Assembly: GCA_024516035.1 (NCBI GenBank)
Contig: CM044956.1
Span: 52,379,316 to 52,443,315 of the forward strand
Direction: 5' to 3'
Length of the DNA: 64,000 bases
Source of the DNA: Bactericera cockerelli
Taxonomy: Eukaryota; Arthropoda; Insecta; Hemiptera; Triozidae
The position numbers were made by a program, and so were the translations under genes. Numbering within the stretch: position 1 is the stretch's first letter; each line of letters opens with the position of its first letter. The notes beneath the pieces were generated by a model, which saw only the letters and a list, made by a program, of their open reading frames with translations, made no database searches and was not told the origin of the DNA. Below are positions 62,161 through 64,000 of the stretch, one piece after another.

Positions 62161-63104
62161 CTGAACTATTAAAATAATATTTTGCATGTTTAACTAGTGA
62201 AAAGTACTACGATGCTGATTGAAAATCTGTACCAAGTTTCATTATTCTGATAGATGTTAAATTGCTTGGGGTACAGGCTATGGAGGAAGAGTGGAAAAAC
62301 TACCCCCACACGGTTAACAAATTAGGCAACCACAAATGATTCTTCCGGGAAAATTTATTCCAAATCAATGACCAGTAAGTAAATTCGACCCTTGTTACGA
62401 ATATTTATAGCAGGACCTACCCCAGGTCCCACTGCTCTTTGAGGTTTCAATAGCTTCAAATATCCGAGCGACCTTTAATTCCAAATTAAATAACAATTGG
62501 TCAATGAATGAGGTATTTATTAATTGTATTATAATAATAATAATATAGGATATGAATAAATATATCTTGGTTTTTTATGTATAATAATAATAATAATAAA
62601 AAATGTAATTGTAAAGAGAAATAACGACATTTAGAACAATACTGGACTTTTTATTTAACAACTATCACATTGAGTTTTTAATGTTTAAGAAAATCCAAAA
62701 TTTTAGACAAAAAAGTGCAAAAATAAGGTATACGACTTGCCCATACATAATTTTTTGTGTGTGTTTTTTTTATTTTATTAAACCTCCCGTGCCACGTGTA
62801 TACAATGTGCACCAATCACGAGGAAGTATTAGGTCCAAAATTGGCATAGTATTTTTCGATGCAACTAACATTTTTTGAAGGGATATATTAATAACTTGGT
62901 ATACTCGTACATGTATGTATCTACTCTCACATAACCAACTAATGGTCATTCAAGGTTTCGTCAAAAACGCACAACAATCCAAGGTCGCTTGACCTGTGGA
63001 AAGAATTTGGTCATACCTTTTTAACAAATGTCCCACTGCAACTTCAGCTTATTTGATAGTTCATGAGGTTCAGAAACTACCCTTAAAATATGCATTTTTT
63101 TAAA
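62161..63104. other. Spacer, nothing recognised
   Basis: AT-rich with (TAA)n runs near 62530 and 62585. No exon seen. Confidence 0.45.
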
Positions 63105-63366
63105 AAGATGAGTGTTTCACAGACGTTTTTATTTCGTAGCCATGAAACAGGAGCTACTGTAGGCGCTTGTGGTCTGTGTTGTAGCCTGCCCATACCGTAG
63201 TATGCCTCCCCTTTGATGGGCGAGAAGTGACACAATACTACCCAATTAGGTGCTGGGTCAACACGCGCGCACCGGAAGGTATCAAATTTTTATCGGCACG
63301 GGGGATCGAACCCGGGACGTTCCGAATGGCAAGCGAGTGCTTAACCACTGAGCTAATCGCGCGCTC
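63105..63366 (-). mobile_element. tRNA-derived SINE, family F
   Basis: Minus strand: GAGCGCGCGATTAGCTCAGT, CCCGGGTTCGATCCCCCGTG, TACCTTCCGGTGCGC, CTCGCCCATCAAAGGGGAGG, GCTCCTGTTTCATGGCTACG. Nearly complete. Confidence 0.87.
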
Positions 63367-63419
63367 TGTTATATATTTGATTAAGATATAAACATTTACA
63401 TTCCTGAGACACCCTGTAG

Positions 63420-63488
63420 ATACTCGAACCACCGACTTAGAGATTACAAGTCGCATGTCTTAACAATCAAGGTACTGCGATCGAGTTT
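63420..63488 (-). repeat. Decayed tRNA-like segment (SINE B type head)
   Basis: The complement reads CTCGATCGCAGTACCTTGAT and CGGTGGTTCGAGTATC, similar to the family B head. No body follows. Confidence 0.45.
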
Positions 63489-64000
63489 TCTGATACAAAC
63501 AGAGTAAAAACTATGGCAAAGACTGGTATGAACTTGGTAGGCAATCTAGCGTACATATAAAGCTCGCTATTTTTGAAGTCCTTTGAAGTAAATATGAACA
63601 CGAAGCTCGTGTGGTTTCCTCTCGACTAGAGGAGTTGTGTGGTGAAGGGCAGTAATGGCTAAGGGATAACCATTACATTTAAAGGCTATGTTCATAATAT
63701 GCCCCAGTCAAAAGCAGACTTTCCAGGATATAATTTTCCACTCGTGGTTTTAGAAGCGGATTTCCAAAACTTCTGGTAAAGTTTTCTCTGTTCAAATCCG
63801 ATTGAATCGCCCGAGGTTTGGAAAAATGGAAAGAAGTATTTTTTTAATAGTTATTTTGATAAATATTTGTAAACTCAAGCATCGAACTCTGATCTGCACT
63901 GCAGTATAAGCAGAATGCCAAATAGCCATCACTAAAGCGACGTTAAACTCAAATAAAAAATAAAAAAAATATATCAAACGCCCGGCAAGCAGGCAATTTT
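63489..64000. other. Spacer to window end
   Basis: Contains a SINE 3' tail (AAAGCGACGTTAAACTCAAA then A-runs, 63934-63972) without body. No gene recognised. Confidence 0.45.

Overview
The window is eukaryotic nuclear DNA, almost certainly from an arthropod and most likely an insect. The genes are split by GT-AG introns, the spacers are AT-rich, and the sequence is crowded with short retroposons, MITEs and a LINE with a restriction-like endonuclease. The order cannot be fixed from sequence alone. No prokaryotic features are present.

Layout: 1-5.8 kb is repeat-rich spacer with a long-TIR foldback element, a Tigger/pogo-type MITE and a decayed LINE end. 5.86-19.10 kb (+) is a nine-exon gene for a PDE12-type mitochondrial 2'-phosphodiesterase/3'-exoribonuclease of the EEP superfamily. 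Its introns hold a 3.4-kb minisatellite, a ~500-bp GT tract and many SINEs, and exon 7 appears one base short. 19.1-24.4 kb is spacer. 24.49-28.08 kb (+) is an intact 1196-codon R2/R4-like retrotransposon ORF (two C2H2 fingers, reverse transcriptase, CCHC, restriction-like endonuclease). 30.16-33.02 kb (+) is a three-coding-exon GNAT acetyltransferase of insect arylalkylamine-NAT type. 33-47.6 kb is spacer. 47.67-47.88 kb (-) is one fibronectin-III exon of a cell-adhesion gene that runs off the window or has exons I cannot see. 48-64 kb is spacer dominated by SINEs, DNA-element remnants and a ~700-bp GA tract.

Two patterns stand out. First, several tandem arrays begin exactly at exon edges: PDE12 exons 4, 6 and 7, GNAT exon 2 and the FnIII exon. 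Their repeat units carry copies of the real splice site plus a little exon, so these genes have dozens of duplicated acceptors or donors. Second, three dispersed copies of a ~135-bp tandem unit each carry a complete type-I hammerhead ribozyme core. One copy has a perfect 12-bp target-site duplication and another sits inside a SINE, so this is a mobile, ribozyme-bearing, retrozyme-like family.

The SINE population is also notable. 5S rRNA-headed and tRNA-headed SINEs share the same body domain, which implies head exchange. At least six other tRNA-derived or tRNA-like families are present, several with clear target-site duplications.
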